Below, one piece after another: positions 13,595 to 22,258 of a stretch of 22,697 bases of DNA; the first letter of the stretch is position 1; each line of letters begins with the position of its first letter. The translations under genes and the position numbers were made by a program. The stretch lies in the NCBI GenBank assembly GCA_964472175.1, contig CAYYJF010000028.1, positions 1-22,697 on the forward strand, given 5' to 3'. Source of the DNA: UBA8389 sp964472175. GTDB taxonomy: Bacteria; Bacteroidota; Bacteroidia; Bacteroidales; UBA1402. The notes beneath the pieces were generated by a model that searched no databases, was not told the origin of the DNA, and saw nothing but the letters and a program-made list of their open reading frames with translations.

Positions 13595-16042
13595 TTAGAA
13601 TTTCACACTGACTTTTTTACCGTTGTAAGCAACCTTCTTCACGGGATTGCCGGTGGCTTTTCCAGCAACAACTTTAGTCACTTGGAAGGTTCTGCTTGCC
13701 AACATGCCGGTGAAGCTGCCTTTTCTGTCAAGAATGGTCAATTCTTGCTTGGCATCGTTCCATTGGAAAGTAATGTTGGAGTAAGCACCCTTTTCATAGT
13801 TGTAGTTGTCGTTTTCGTCTTCATACAAGGTGAAACTGCCGTTTGCACCGGGATAAACACGAATTTCCAGATTGTCCCACTTTTTCTCGGTGGCAAATTG
13901 AACCTGAGGACCCAAAGGCAAGATGCTGCCGGCTTTCAGGTACAGAGGAATCATGTCAATCGAGGTTTTGATGCTGAATTCTTTACCGCCAACCATTTTT
14001 TCATTGGTCCAGAAATCGTACCATACTGAATTTTCAGGCAGGTAAACATTTTTGGTTTTGGACTGTTTGAAATCGATGGCCTGACTGTTGTTGGCATTGT
14101 TGGCATTGTCTCTGTTCCATCCACTTTCCGGATTGGTGTTGACGGCAGTTTCAGGAGTATATTGCGCATTGACAACGGGAGCCACCAAAATGGAATGACC
14201 AAACAGGTATTCGTTGTTCATATTTCTCACTTTTTTGTCGGAGAAATCCATCACCAAAGGTCTCATGAAGGAGGATTGGTTTTTGGTGACTTCCCAGGCT
14301 GTCGAATAGATGTAGGGCAGGAGGGAATACCGCAATTCAATGGCTTTTGCAATGGCATCGTAAATGGGCTCGCCTTTGGTTCCGAATTGGTAGATTTCAC
14401 GGGGGATATCCGTACCATGTGAACGCATCATCGGGGTCATAGCACCGAATTGCATCCAACGGACATACAATTCCTGATAGGAAGGATTCAGGGCACCGCT
14501 GCTATATCCTTTTTTGTAGGAGCTGGCAAAGAATCCGCCTATGTCTGAATTCCAATAGGGGATGGCACTCATGGAGAAATTCAAGCCTGCAGGAATTTGA
14601 TTGCGCAGGGAACTCCAGGAAGAATTGACATCGCCCGACCAGGTATTGGCTCCGTAACGTTGTTGACCCGCAAAAGCGGAACGTGTCAAAATAAAGACCC
14701 TTTTGTTGGATTCTACTTTGCGTTGTTTTTCGGAGATGCCACCAACGGCCATCAACGGGAAGGCATTGCGTACTTTGCGGAAGGATCCCAAATAGGTTTT
14801 CAGGTTGAAATCGGTGGCTTTGAAGGAGAGGTGATCGGGTTCGGTCGAATCCATCCACCATCCGTCAATGCCAACGGAGAACAAGCCTTTGTTCAGGTAC
14901 TTCCAGTAGATTTCTCTGGCTTCGGGATTGTATGGGTCGTAAGGTTGTACGCCTGAAGGGTAATTCATATCGGGCGGCCAAGTGTCCAATCCGGATTGTG
15001 GCCAGGTTTGGAAGTTGAGCATCATGCCTTTGGGGGCCATTTCGCGGAATTGTTTGGTTTGTGGACCGAAAGACGACCAGATGGAAATGATGACATGGGC
15101 ATTCATGTTGTGAATGTCGTCCACCATTTTCTTGGGGTTGGGGAATTCGGGATTGAGAAATTCCATGGCATTCCAGAGGTAGTTGTGTCCCCAATATTGC
15201 CAGTCTTGAATGATCCCATCCAAAGGCACATTGAGTTCCCTGTATTTTTTAACCACGCCAACCAATTCATTTTGGCTTTTGTAGCGTTCTTTGCTCTGCC
15301 AGAATCCATAGGTCCACAAAGGGAACATGGGTACCTGACCGGTCAAATCACGCATTTTGGCTATGGATTTATCCATGTTTCCGCCATACATGAAATAGTA
15401 ATCGATGCAGTCTCCAACGTCCGATTTGAAGGAGGTCATTTCGGGTTTGTCTTCAAAGGTTGTGGGGGAATAGTTGTCCCAGAACAGGCCATAACCCATG
15501 GTTGAAACAAAGAAGGGTACATAGTCGTCGGTATTTCCCTGAACCATGTTCAAACGGATGTTTCTCAAAGAGAGCTTCCCGTGTTGTTGCTGACCCATCC
15601 CGTAAATGTCTTCGTCGGCCTGAAGCTTGAAGTTTTGTTTGACGGTAAAGGTTGGGTTGCCAACGTCGTTGAAATCGGTGAAGGTGGAACCGGATTCGGT
15701 TTCATTCAACAAAACCTGACCTTTGGCATCGTAAAAGGATACTTTTCCGTTTTTCAGGTTCAAATCGACACGCATGCCGTTGGTTTTCAACTGCAATTCG
15801 TCCCCTTTTAAGAACTGTGCAACAGTCACATTTTCAGGGGTTTTGATCACGGAAAGGCTTTCCTTTTTGAAGGGTTTGCCGGTCGGAGATTTCAAGATAC
15901 GCACGGTGGAAGGTCCATAAAACTGGACCACCACATCCTGACCATTGGCTTTGGTCTGGATGCCGGATGGAATTTTCTGAATGGTCTGTGCCGAAATGCT
16001 CAATGAAAGCAAAGACGCAGCCAAAAGGGTGTTTAATTTCAT
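13595..16042 (-). CDS. Glycoside hydrolase family 31, secreted (alpha-xylosidase/alpha-glucosidase type)
   Basis: 815 residues with a signal peptide (core LLAASLLSLSI, cleavage after SA, before QTIQ). An N-terminal beta-sandwich (about 25-230) precedes the TIM barrel (about 240-600). The catalytic nucleophile should be D398 in DGWWMDSTEPD and the acid/base D471 in NTWSGD, with the family motif MMRSHGTDIPRE at 538-549. A C-terminal DUF5110-like sandwich follows (VRFLP-type strand LPENSVWYDFWTNE, then LKAGSILPLGP). GH31 enzymes release alpha-linked xylose or glucose from non-reducing ends. The WWMD.TEPD form is, from memory, like Bacteroidota alpha-xylosidases such as those for xyloglucan, but specificity is not proven. 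It is the last gene of the operon, 7 nt after the GH43 stop, and probably acts in the periplasm on oligosaccharides. Confidence 0.93.
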   Translation of the reverse strand: MKLNTLLAASLLSLSISAQTIQKIPSGIQTKANGQDVVVQFYGPSTVRILKSPTGKPFKKESLSVIKTPENVTVAQFLKGDELQLKTNGMRVDLNLKNGKVSFYDAKGQVLLNETESGSTFTDFNDVGNPTFTVKQNFKLQADEDIYGMGQQQHGKLSLRNIRLNMVQGNTDDYVPFFVSTMGYGLFWDNYSPTTFEDKPEMTSFKSDVGDCIDYYFMYGGNMDKSIAKMRDLTGQVPMFPLWTYGFWQSKERYKSQNELVGVVKKYRELNVPLDGIIQDWQYWGHNYLWNAMEFLNPEFPNPKKMVDDIHNMNAHVIISIWSSFGPQTKQFREMAPKGMMLNFQTWPQSGLDTWPPDMNYPSGVQPYDPYNPEAREIYWKYLNKGLFSVGIDGWWMDSTEPDHLSFKATDFNLKTYLGSFRKVRNAFPLMAVGGISEKQRKVESNKRVFILTRSAFAGQQRYGANTWSGDVNSSWSSLRNQIPAGLNFSMSAIPYWNSDIGGFFASSYKKGYSSGALNPSYQELYVRWMQFGAMTPMMRSHGTDIPREIYQFGTKGEPIYDAIAKAIELRYSLLPYIYSTAWEVTKNQSSFMRPLVMDFSDKKVRNMNNEYLFGHSILVAPVVNAQYTPETAVNTNPESGWNRDNANNANNSQAIDFKQSKTKNVYLPENSVWYDFWTNEKMVGGKEFSIKTSIDMIPLYLKAGSILPLGPQVQFATEKKWDNLEIRVYPGANGSFTLYEDENDNYNYEKGAYSNITFQWNDAKQELTILDRKGSFTGMLASRTFQVTKVVAGKATGNPVKKVAYNGKKVSVKF

Positions 16043-16049
16043 GTTTATA

Positions 16050-17417
16050 TTATTTTAAAATCCAAGAATCTAAGTCAAAGAGTTTTTTGTCTGTTCCCTT
16101 AAATACCAGGTATACATCCTGAATGCCTTTGGTTTGCTGGAGGGTGCAGCTTTGTTCAAACCAGAATTTTTTCTGATTATCAGCATTTAAAGCGCATGTT
16201 CCAATCAATTTACCTGATGGGCTGCCAATACGGATTTCAATGGAGCTGCCTTTTTGTACTTTGGAGACAGTTGCAGTAAACTGTGTGGCGACTTTGTTGA
16301 AATTCACACTTTTGATTTTGATGTAATCATCGGGATCGATTTCAGACACATACACACCGTTGGTACTGTTTCCGTAGGTTTTCAGGCCTTCGCCCCATGC
16401 CATGGTTTCGGCTTCAACACGTTTGAAAGGATTGAGTGGCTGGACGCTTTCTTTTACACCTTCCCGTGTGGGTTCAATCAATGGAATGGTTCCATCCGGA
16501 TTGAATTTGAATTCTTCAATGCATACGGAACGTTTGAATCCGCCACCGCCGCGCAATGCGCCATTGTGGTAGAAGAGGTATGATTTTCCTTTGAAGTCGA
16601 TCAAACCGGGGTGGTTGGTGAATGCACCGCCCTTTTGAATGACATGCATGATGGTGTCTTGATAGGTCCAGGGGCCGGTAATAGTAGGTGCTGTTGAATA
16701 AGCCAAATGCTCGGGCACACCACCTGCCGGATACAACAAATAGTATTGTTTGTTGCGTTTGTACATCCAGGGGCCTTCTTCATAGGCTGAAGGGCGTTTT
16801 TCAACATCTCTGAGACGTATGTTGAAGCCTTCTTTGTTCAAAGGCACTTGCACGATGCCGGTTTGTTGATCGTATGAAAGCATGTCTTGATTCAATTTGA
16901 CATACCACAAATTTGGATTTCCCCAATACAAATAGGCTTGTCCGTCGTCGTCAATGAAAACAGTCGGGTCGATGTAACCATAACCAATCAAAAGGGGTTT
17001 ACCGATGGCATCTTTGAAGGGTCCTGTGGGACTATCGGATACGCCAACACCGATGGCGTTTCCTCCATTCTTCATATTGACCGGCACATAGTAGTAGTAC
17101 TTTCCGTTGCGATACACACATTGTCCTGCCCAGGCGTCTCCTCTTGACCAGTCAAAGTCTTTGTAGGAGAAGACGGAACCGTGGTCTGTCCAGTTGACCA
17201 TGTCTTTGGATGAATAGCACTTCCAGTCGTTCATGGTGAAGAAATTGCGGATGGTGGTGTCTTCATCGTGTGAAGTATACACATACACCGTGCCATCGTG
17301 TACCATGGGAGCCGGATCGGCAGTGTAATAGGTCTGAACAATGGGATTGTCTGCCAATCCAGGAACCATAGCGCCGGCAATCAGCGCAATGGTTGTTGAT
17401 AATCTTTTCAATTTCAT
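16050..17417 (-). CDS. Glycoside hydrolase family 43 with C-terminal CBM6
   Basis: 455 residues with a signal peptide ending about GLA, before DNPIVQ. The five-bladed GH43 propeller spans about 25-325. The three expected acidic residues are visible: general base D34 (TADPAPMV), the pKa modulator D150 (GYIDPTVF) and general acid E214 (YEEGPWMY). A CBM6-like module occupies about 330-455 (RVEAETMAWGEGLKTYG at the start, ending LFDLDSWILK). GH43 with CBM6 is typical of xylan-side-chain alpha-L-arabinofuranosidases and some beta-xylosidases; CBM6 usually binds xylan or other beta-glycans. It lies 6 nt downstream of the GH27 stop and 7 nt before GH31. There is no lipobox, so it is probably periplasmic. 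Confidence 0.92.
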   Translation of the reverse strand: MKLKRLSTTIALIAGAMVPGLADNPIVQTYYTADPAPMVHDGTVYVYTSHDEDTTIRNFFTMNDWKCYSSKDMVNWTDHGSVFSYKDFDWSRGDAWAGQCVYRNGKYYYYVPVNMKNGGNAIGVGVSDSPTGPFKDAIGKPLLIGYGYIDPTVFIDDDGQAYLYWGNPNLWYVKLNQDMLSYDQQTGIVQVPLNKEGFNIRLRDVEKRPSAYEEGPWMYKRNKQYYLLYPAGGVPEHLAYSTAPTITGPWTYQDTIMHVIQKGGAFTNHPGLIDFKGKSYLFYHNGALRGGGGFKRSVCIEEFKFNPDGTIPLIEPTREGVKESVQPLNPFKRVEAETMAWGEGLKTYGNSTNGVYVSEIDPDDYIKIKSVNFNKVATQFTATVSKVQKGSSIEIRIGSPSGKLIGTCALNADNQKKFWFEQSCTLQQTKGIQDVYLVFKGTDKKLFDLDSWILK

Positions 17418-17423
17418 GGGTAA

Positions 17424-19457
17424 TTATTTTTTAGGGGTAAATTTATACAACAACACTCCGTGAGCTGGAACTTTGATTTTCAAAGGTTTGGAAGTGTTCA
17501 AGGTGGTGAGGTCTTGTTGTCTCCACAAATCGCGAACGGTGTTGGTGCCCTGGATGCCCAATTGGCTCCAATCGGCATAATCCATTTCAGCAATTTCCAT
17601 GCCGAAGTTGCAGAATCCGACGGCTTTGCTTCCGTCTTCCATGTCTTTGACAAACATTCTGAGTTCGCCGATTTTGTGCAAGCAGGTGGCTTGTTTTCCA
17701 AGGGCATCTTGATTGACTGCAAGCACTTCGTCGTTGGTCAACAAGTTCAGGGTGAAATCGTCGAGAATTTCCATGTCGCAACCAATGAGCAGAGGAGATG
17801 AGAACAAGCTCCACAAGCTGATGTGCAGGTATTGTTCATCGGGTTTGAGGCGACTTGGGTGTGGGTTGCCCCAACCTACAGTACCAACAACCAACATGTC
17901 AGGATCGTTCCAGTTTCCTGGTTTGGCATAAGGTGCACCTGCATCCTGAGACAAGGCGATGTTTTTAACACTGGTCCAAGTATCGGTGATGTCGTTGGTG
18001 GTTCTCCAGTTGTTTCCATAAACGGAATCGCCCCATTTCCAAACATCAGACATGCCGTACTGACACAATCCGTATACGATGTCTCTGGGTTGTTCGCGTA
18101 GGTATTTACCCATAAGTGAGAATGGTTTCTTGGCAGTTTCCAAAACGCTGCCACCTGAGTAAGAAAGAGACGAGACTTTGTAAGGATCGTTGTCTGGAAG
18201 TCCGTTGATGACGTTGCCATAGCTGCACCAGTCGTATTTCAAATAGTCAAAACCCCAGGCAGCATAGCTTTCGGCATCTTGTTTTTCGAAACTGTAACTA
18301 CCTGCACAACCACCGCAAGTCCAGGGACCGGGGCTGGAATACAAGCCAATTTTAAGACCCAAACCGTGCACATAATCGGCCAATTGCTTCATATCGCCAA
18401 AGCGTTTGTTTGGAACAATGTAGCCTTTCTCATCGCGCAATGGGCCTTGCAAATTTACGTCGTTGGATTTTCTATTGTTCTGCCAAAAGTCGTCAATGTT
18501 GATGTAAGACCAACCATGCTGCTGCAATCCACTGTTAATCATGGCATTGGCTGCACGTTTAACTTTATCGGCTGAGACTTCTCCTGCGAAGCAGTTCCAG
18601 CTATTCCAACCCATGGTGGGGGTAAGGGCGATGCGGTCGCCACATTCGATGGTGAATGTCTTTTCAGCCGTTCCTTTGGCATTTTTTGCTTTAAAAGTAA
18701 CTACGTAACTGCCTTTTTGTTTTAGAACTCCCGTGATAACACCTGTTTTGGAATCCAATTTTAAACCGTTTGGCAAATTGGAAACAGTAAAGGTCATCGG
18801 TCTGTCTCCGGTGGCAGGAATCATGTAATGAAAAGGGGATCCTGGTCTGACACCATAAATTCTCGGGCCATTGATTTTTGGGGTGGCCGCAGGTTTGGGT
18901 GTGAGAATGTATTTGACATTGGAGATGGGATGATAGGTGCGTATGGAAGCCGGATCGGATGTTTCGAACTTGGCATCCACCCAATCGGCATGGTCGTAAT
19001 AATCGCCATTGCCACCATCGGCTACAATCAGTTCCATTTTTTTCACGCCTGTCAGGTCGACCGTGCAAGATCTGGCCGGATTGCCAACACGCATAATTCC
19101 GCTGGAAAACAGCTTTTTGCCATCGCCCATGACGACAAATTCAACAGCTGCGTTTTGACCCTTGACTTCATCGTCAATACCAAATTTTGCCGTAAAACTG
19201 CTTGTTTTGCCATCGAGTTGCAACATCAGGGTACTGACAGCGTGTGTGCCAAAGCCTCTGGTAAAGGTTTCTCCGGCAATGGTAAAGGTTTTTCCGTCAA
19301 CGGTTTTGTTTTTCTTCGGTGTTCCGTAACCTTGCGTAGCTACGCTCAAATCGAGTTCGTCCAACCAAACGGTTTCGGCTTGCATCGTCATGCCAAAACT
19401 CAGGGACAAAATCAATAGGAGTGTTGTCCATTTTTTGAAAGTTTTTTTCTGATTCAT
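17424..19457 (-). CDS. Glycoside hydrolase family 27 (alpha-galactosidase-like) with N-terminal NPCBM domain
   Basis: 677 residues with a signal peptide (core TTLLLILSLSFGM, cleavage after MQA). Residues 28-167 form an NPCBM domain (VWLDELDLS at its start, FTRGFGTHAVSTL, VADGGNGDYYDHADW), a putative sugar-binding module. Residues 200-272 look like a putative Ig domain of the He_PIG type (PMTFTVSNLPNGLKLD). The GH27 barrel spans about 276-590: TPTMGWNSWNCF at the start, IDDFW at 321-325, nucleophile D409 in LKYDWC, and acid/base D489 in RTTNDI. A C-terminal beta-sandwich ends in HGVLLYKFTPKK. GH27 contains alpha-galactosidases, alpha-N-acetylgalactosaminidases and beta-L-arabinopyranosidases. 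Position IDDFW differs from the IDDCW common in alpha-galactosidases, so substrate remains open. It begins 4 nt after the GH3 stop. Confidence 0.93.
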   Translation of the reverse strand: MNQKKTFKKWTTLLLILSLSFGMTMQAETVWLDELDLSVATQGYGTPKKNKTVDGKTFTIAGETFTRGFGTHAVSTLMLQLDGKTSSFTAKFGIDDEVKGQNAAVEFVVMGDGKKLFSSGIMRVGNPARSCTVDLTGVKKMELIVADGGNGDYYDHADWVDAKFETSDPASIRTYHPISNVKYILTPKPAATPKINGPRIYGVRPGSPFHYMIPATGDRPMTFTVSNLPNGLKLDSKTGVITGVLKQKGSYVVTFKAKNAKGTAEKTFTIECGDRIALTPTMGWNSWNCFAGEVSADKVKRAANAMINSGLQQHGWSYINIDDFWQNNRKSNDVNLQGPLRDEKGYIVPNKRFGDMKQLADYVHGLGLKIGLYSSPGPWTCGGCAGSYSFEKQDAESYAAWGFDYLKYDWCSYGNVINGLPDNDPYKVSSLSYSGGSVLETAKKPFSLMGKYLREQPRDIVYGLCQYGMSDVWKWGDSVYGNNWRTTNDITDTWTSVKNIALSQDAGAPYAKPGNWNDPDMLVVGTVGWGNPHPSRLKPDEQYLHISLWSLFSSPLLIGCDMEILDDFTLNLLTNDEVLAVNQDALGKQATCLHKIGELRMFVKDMEDGSKAVGFCNFGMEIAEMDYADWSQLGIQGTNTVRDLWRQQDLTTLNTSKPLKIKVPAHGVLLYKFTPKK

Positions 19458-19461
19458 GTTT

Positions 19462-22077
19462 TTATCGTAAGGTGATAATGATGGATTTCAAGTCTTTCGC
19501 ATCGGAGCTGTTGCCGTAGAATACTTCGTACTGACCGGGGGTTACGGCCATTTGTCTTTGTGTCCAGTCATAAAACTCAAAAGCATTGGGATTGAGTACG
19601 ATTTTCTCGGTTTTTGCTTTTCCTGCATCCAAAGTGATGCGACTGTAGGCTCTCAGGGTTTTGAGGGGGCCTTCCACATCGTTGATTTTCCGGATATACA
19701 CTTGCAAAACTTCTGTACCTGAGCGTTTTCCGATGTTTTTCACGGGAATGGTGAGTTGTACGGGTTCGGTTTTGGATAGGGTGGTTTTGGATGCTGTGGC
19801 TTGTCCGATGTCAAATTGGGTGTAACTGAGGCCGAATCCAAACGGGAACAGATGGTCGGTGGTGTATCGATAGGTTCTGTTTTTCATGGAATAGTCTTCA
19901 AAGTCACCCAGATTGTCGGAGTTCTTGTAAAAGGTGATGGGGAGTTTTCCGGATGGGTTGAAATCGCCAAACAAAACGTCTGCAACGGCTTTTCCACCTG
20001 CTTCACCCGCATACCATGCTTGTAAAATGGCATCGCAAGTCTGGGTTTCGGGGGTGAGGGCGATGGCCGAGCCTGAACAGTTTACAAAGACGATTTTCTT
20101 GCCTGCATCTTTTAGTGCTTTCAGGCAATTTCGTTGAACTGCAGGCAGATCAATATTGGTTCTGTCACCTCCTTTGAATCCGGGATAGGAGACCGGCATT
20201 TCTTCACCTTCCAAATTTCCGGACAATCCGCCAACAAAGACAACGGTTTCGATGCCTTTGAGTTTTTGAATGAGTTCGGTATAGTCGACATCCACTTCTT
20301 TACCGAAATCAAATTCGATGTTGGCCTGCCAGTCGTTGAGTTGGGCGTATCGGATTTCGATGTTGTAGGTTTTTCCGGCTTCAACTTTGAAGGGCATTCT
20401 GGAGGGCAGGGTACGCCAGTTGTTGTAGGTTTGAATTTGCTGGCCATTGACCAACAATTCATAGTAACCGGTGGCTCCGCCTTTAAAAACGAGCTCTTCT
20501 GTGGTTTTGGCCTTAAATTCAGTCTGATAGAGGGCGGAAAATCCTGTCAATTTGACACCGGAAGCAAATTCGTGTTGTCCGGCTGTAGTCATTTTAAAAG
20601 CATTGACGAGTTGAACACTGATAACAGGAGTGCCTTTTCTGTCGGGATTGTTCCAGTAAGTGGCTTTCATACCGGGCTTTCCGTCCTGTGAAAATTGGGA
20701 AAAGTAACTTTCGGTGATTTTGTCTTCTACCAAATCGCAACCTTTGTCGTAGAAGATTTTGGATGCAGGCATTTTGGATTTGATGCCGTCTAAAATGGTG
20801 ATGGTTGAATTGGGTGTTCCGTTGTAATTGCCCCACAACATGACTTTGTCGTTGGCATTCGGGCCGATGACGGCAATTTTTGCGCCTTTTTTGCTCAATG
20901 GCAACAGATTGGCTTTGTTTTGCAACAAGGTCATGGTTTGTTGTGCCATTTGATAGGTCAGGTTTTTATGTTTCTCACTGTTGAGAATGCTTGGTGGTAA
21001 CTGAGCCCAGGGTACGATGGCATCATCATCGAAATCGCCGAGTTCAAAACGGCCTTTTAAAATGCGCATGAGGCTTTTGTCGATGTCTGATTCTTTGATC
21101 AGTCCTTTTTCGACGCCTTCAGGCAGGTTTTTGTAGGGATAGTTTTCCCAGACGCATTCGACATCGGTTCCGGATAAAACGCCTTTGGCTGCAGCATGGG
21201 TCGGGGTGGAGGATACTTTATGGGTGGTATAGAAGTCGGTAATGGCACCACAATCGGAGACGACCAGGTGTTTGAAACCCCATTCGTCACGCAAAATGCG
21301 TTGAAGCAATCGGGTGCTGCCGCAGCAGGGTTCATCATCGAGCCGCTGGTATGCACACATGACTTGTCGTACGTCTGCATCTTGCACCAATGCCTTGAAT
21401 GCAGGCAGATAGGTTTCGTACAATTCTCGAGGACTGACTTGATTCAAATTGAGTTCGTGTCTGCTCCATTCGGGGCCTGAATGTACGGCAAAGTGTTTGG
21501 CACAGGCCAAGAGTTTGCGGTATTTGGCATCGGCAGGACCCTGCAGGCCTTTAACCACTTGCACACCCATTTTGGAAGTTAAATAGGGGTCTTCTCCGTA
21601 GGTTTCCTGACCGCGTCCCCATCTGGGATCTCTAAAGATGTTGACATTGGGTGTCCAGACGGACAAGCTTAAAAAGCGCTTGTTTTCGTTGCCAGCATTG
21701 AGCCATTGGTGGTATTTGGCTCTGGCTTCATCCGAAACAGCATCATAAATATTGAAAAGCAAGGATTCGTTGAAAGAGGCGGCCATGCCTATGGGTTCGG
21801 GAAAAACCGTCACATTGTCGTTGTTGGCATACCCGTGAAGGGCTTCACTCCACCAATTGAACTTGCGGATGCCCAAGCGGGGGATGGCATCGCTTTGATC
21901 ACACATCAATGCGGCTTTTTCAGTCAGGGTCAATCTGGAGATCAGATCGGCTGCTCTTTGTTCAAAGCTCAATGCGGGGTTCTTGTAGGGTAGGGTTTGT
22001 GCCAAAAGCAAGCTGGGGCACAGGAACAAGAACAGCAAAAGGGGAATTTGCTTTTTTGTTTTCAATTTATTTTTCAT
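19462..22077 (-). CDS. Glycoside hydrolase family 3, secreted (beta-xylosidase/beta-glucosidase type)
   Basis: The ATG at 22077 is chosen because it opens a clean signal peptide (KNKLKTKK, core IPLLLFLFLCPSLLL, cleavage before QTLPY). The frame also allows a start at 22128, 17 codons upstream, but the best promoter-like element lies between the two. The product is 871 residues. The GH3 N-terminal barrel contains NWWSEALHG (74-82), RDPRWGRGQETYGEDPYL (149-166) and nucleophile D275 in VVSDCGAI. The alpha/beta C-terminal domain is split by a PA14 domain (about 468-592) before GGLSGNLEGEEM (616-627), whose glutamates include the likely acid/base. A fibronectin III-like domain closes the protein. 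NWWSEALHG and the NLEGEEM form suggest the beta-xylosidase branch, an inference. It is the first gene of the operon. Confidence 0.93.
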   Translation of the reverse strand: MKNKLKTKKQIPLLLFLFLCPSLLLAQTLPYKNPALSFEQRAADLISRLTLTEKAALMCDQSDAIPRLGIRKFNWWSEALHGYANNDNVTVFPEPIGMAASFNESLLFNIYDAVSDEARAKYHQWLNAGNENKRFLSLSVWTPNVNIFRDPRWGRGQETYGEDPYLTSKMGVQVVKGLQGPADAKYRKLLACAKHFAVHSGPEWSRHELNLNQVSPRELYETYLPAFKALVQDADVRQVMCAYQRLDDEPCCGSTRLLQRILRDEWGFKHLVVSDCGAITDFYTTHKVSSTPTHAAAKGVLSGTDVECVWENYPYKNLPEGVEKGLIKESDIDKSLMRILKGRFELGDFDDDAIVPWAQLPPSILNSEKHKNLTYQMAQQTMTLLQNKANLLPLSKKGAKIAVIGPNANDKVMLWGNYNGTPNSTITILDGIKSKMPASKIFYDKGCDLVEDKITESYFSQFSQDGKPGMKATYWNNPDRKGTPVISVQLVNAFKMTTAGQHEFASGVKLTGFSALYQTEFKAKTTEELVFKGGATGYYELLVNGQQIQTYNNWRTLPSRMPFKVEAGKTYNIEIRYAQLNDWQANIEFDFGKEVDVDYTELIQKLKGIETVVFVGGLSGNLEGEEMPVSYPGFKGGDRTNIDLPAVQRNCLKALKDAGKKIVFVNCSGSAIALTPETQTCDAILQAWYAGEAGGKAVADVLFGDFNPSGKLPITFYKNSDNLGDFEDYSMKNRTYRYTTDHLFPFGFGLSYTQFDIGQATASKTTLSKTEPVQLTIPVKNIGKRSGTEVLQVYIRKINDVEGPLKTLRAYSRITLDAGKAKTEKIVLNPNAFEFYDWTQRQMAVTPGQYEVFYGNSSDAKDLKSIIITLR

Positions 22078-22107
22078 GATGAAGTAAATACTATATGGTA
22101 CGAAGAA

Positions 22108-22136
22108 CAAAAATAGGGGTTTTATCATGGTTCAAA
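22108..22136 (-). promoter_or_regulatory. Candidate promoter of the glycosidase operon
   Basis: On the - strand TATTTTTG (22115-22108) matches the Bacteroidota -7 consensus TAnnTTTG, and TTTG (22136-22133) stands 17 nt upstream, slightly closer than the usual 19-21. It would give a short leader to the ATG at 22077. Confidence 0.4.
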
Positions 22137-22193
22137 GCATACAAATGTTGCAAATTATAACAGAATGGTTGAAAGTCGTCGGTTTGTGTTCAT

Positions 22194-22216
22194 TTCAGGT
22201 GAATACTGAATTTCAC
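22194..22216. promoter_or_regulatory. Nested dyad, possible operator between divergent genes
   Basis: Two overlapping inverted repeats are present: TTCAG (22194-22198) with CTGAA (22206-22210), and GTGAA (22199-22203) with TTCAC (22212-22216). The second reaches into the -33 region of the regulator promoter. A DNA-binding output domain of the divergent regulator could bind here. The arms are short, so chance is possible. Confidence 0.28.
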
Positions 22217-22241
22217 ATAACGGTAGTTTTTTCTACTTTTG
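22211..22241 (+). promoter_or_regulatory. Bacteroidota-type promoter of the regulator gene
   Basis: TACTTTTG (22234-22241) fits the -7 consensus TAnnTTTG exactly. TTTC (22211-22214) lies 19 nt upstream, one mismatch from the -33 element TTTG. The ATG at 22259 is 17 nt downstream, so the leader would be very short. Confidence 0.6.
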
Positions 22242-22258
22242 TTTCAGAAATTAATTCC

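Noticed and set aside
22078..22128. Earlier GH3 start at 22128
   Set aside because: The 17 extra residues would place a second hydrophobic stretch before a normal signal peptide, and the best -7 element lies downstream of this ATG.
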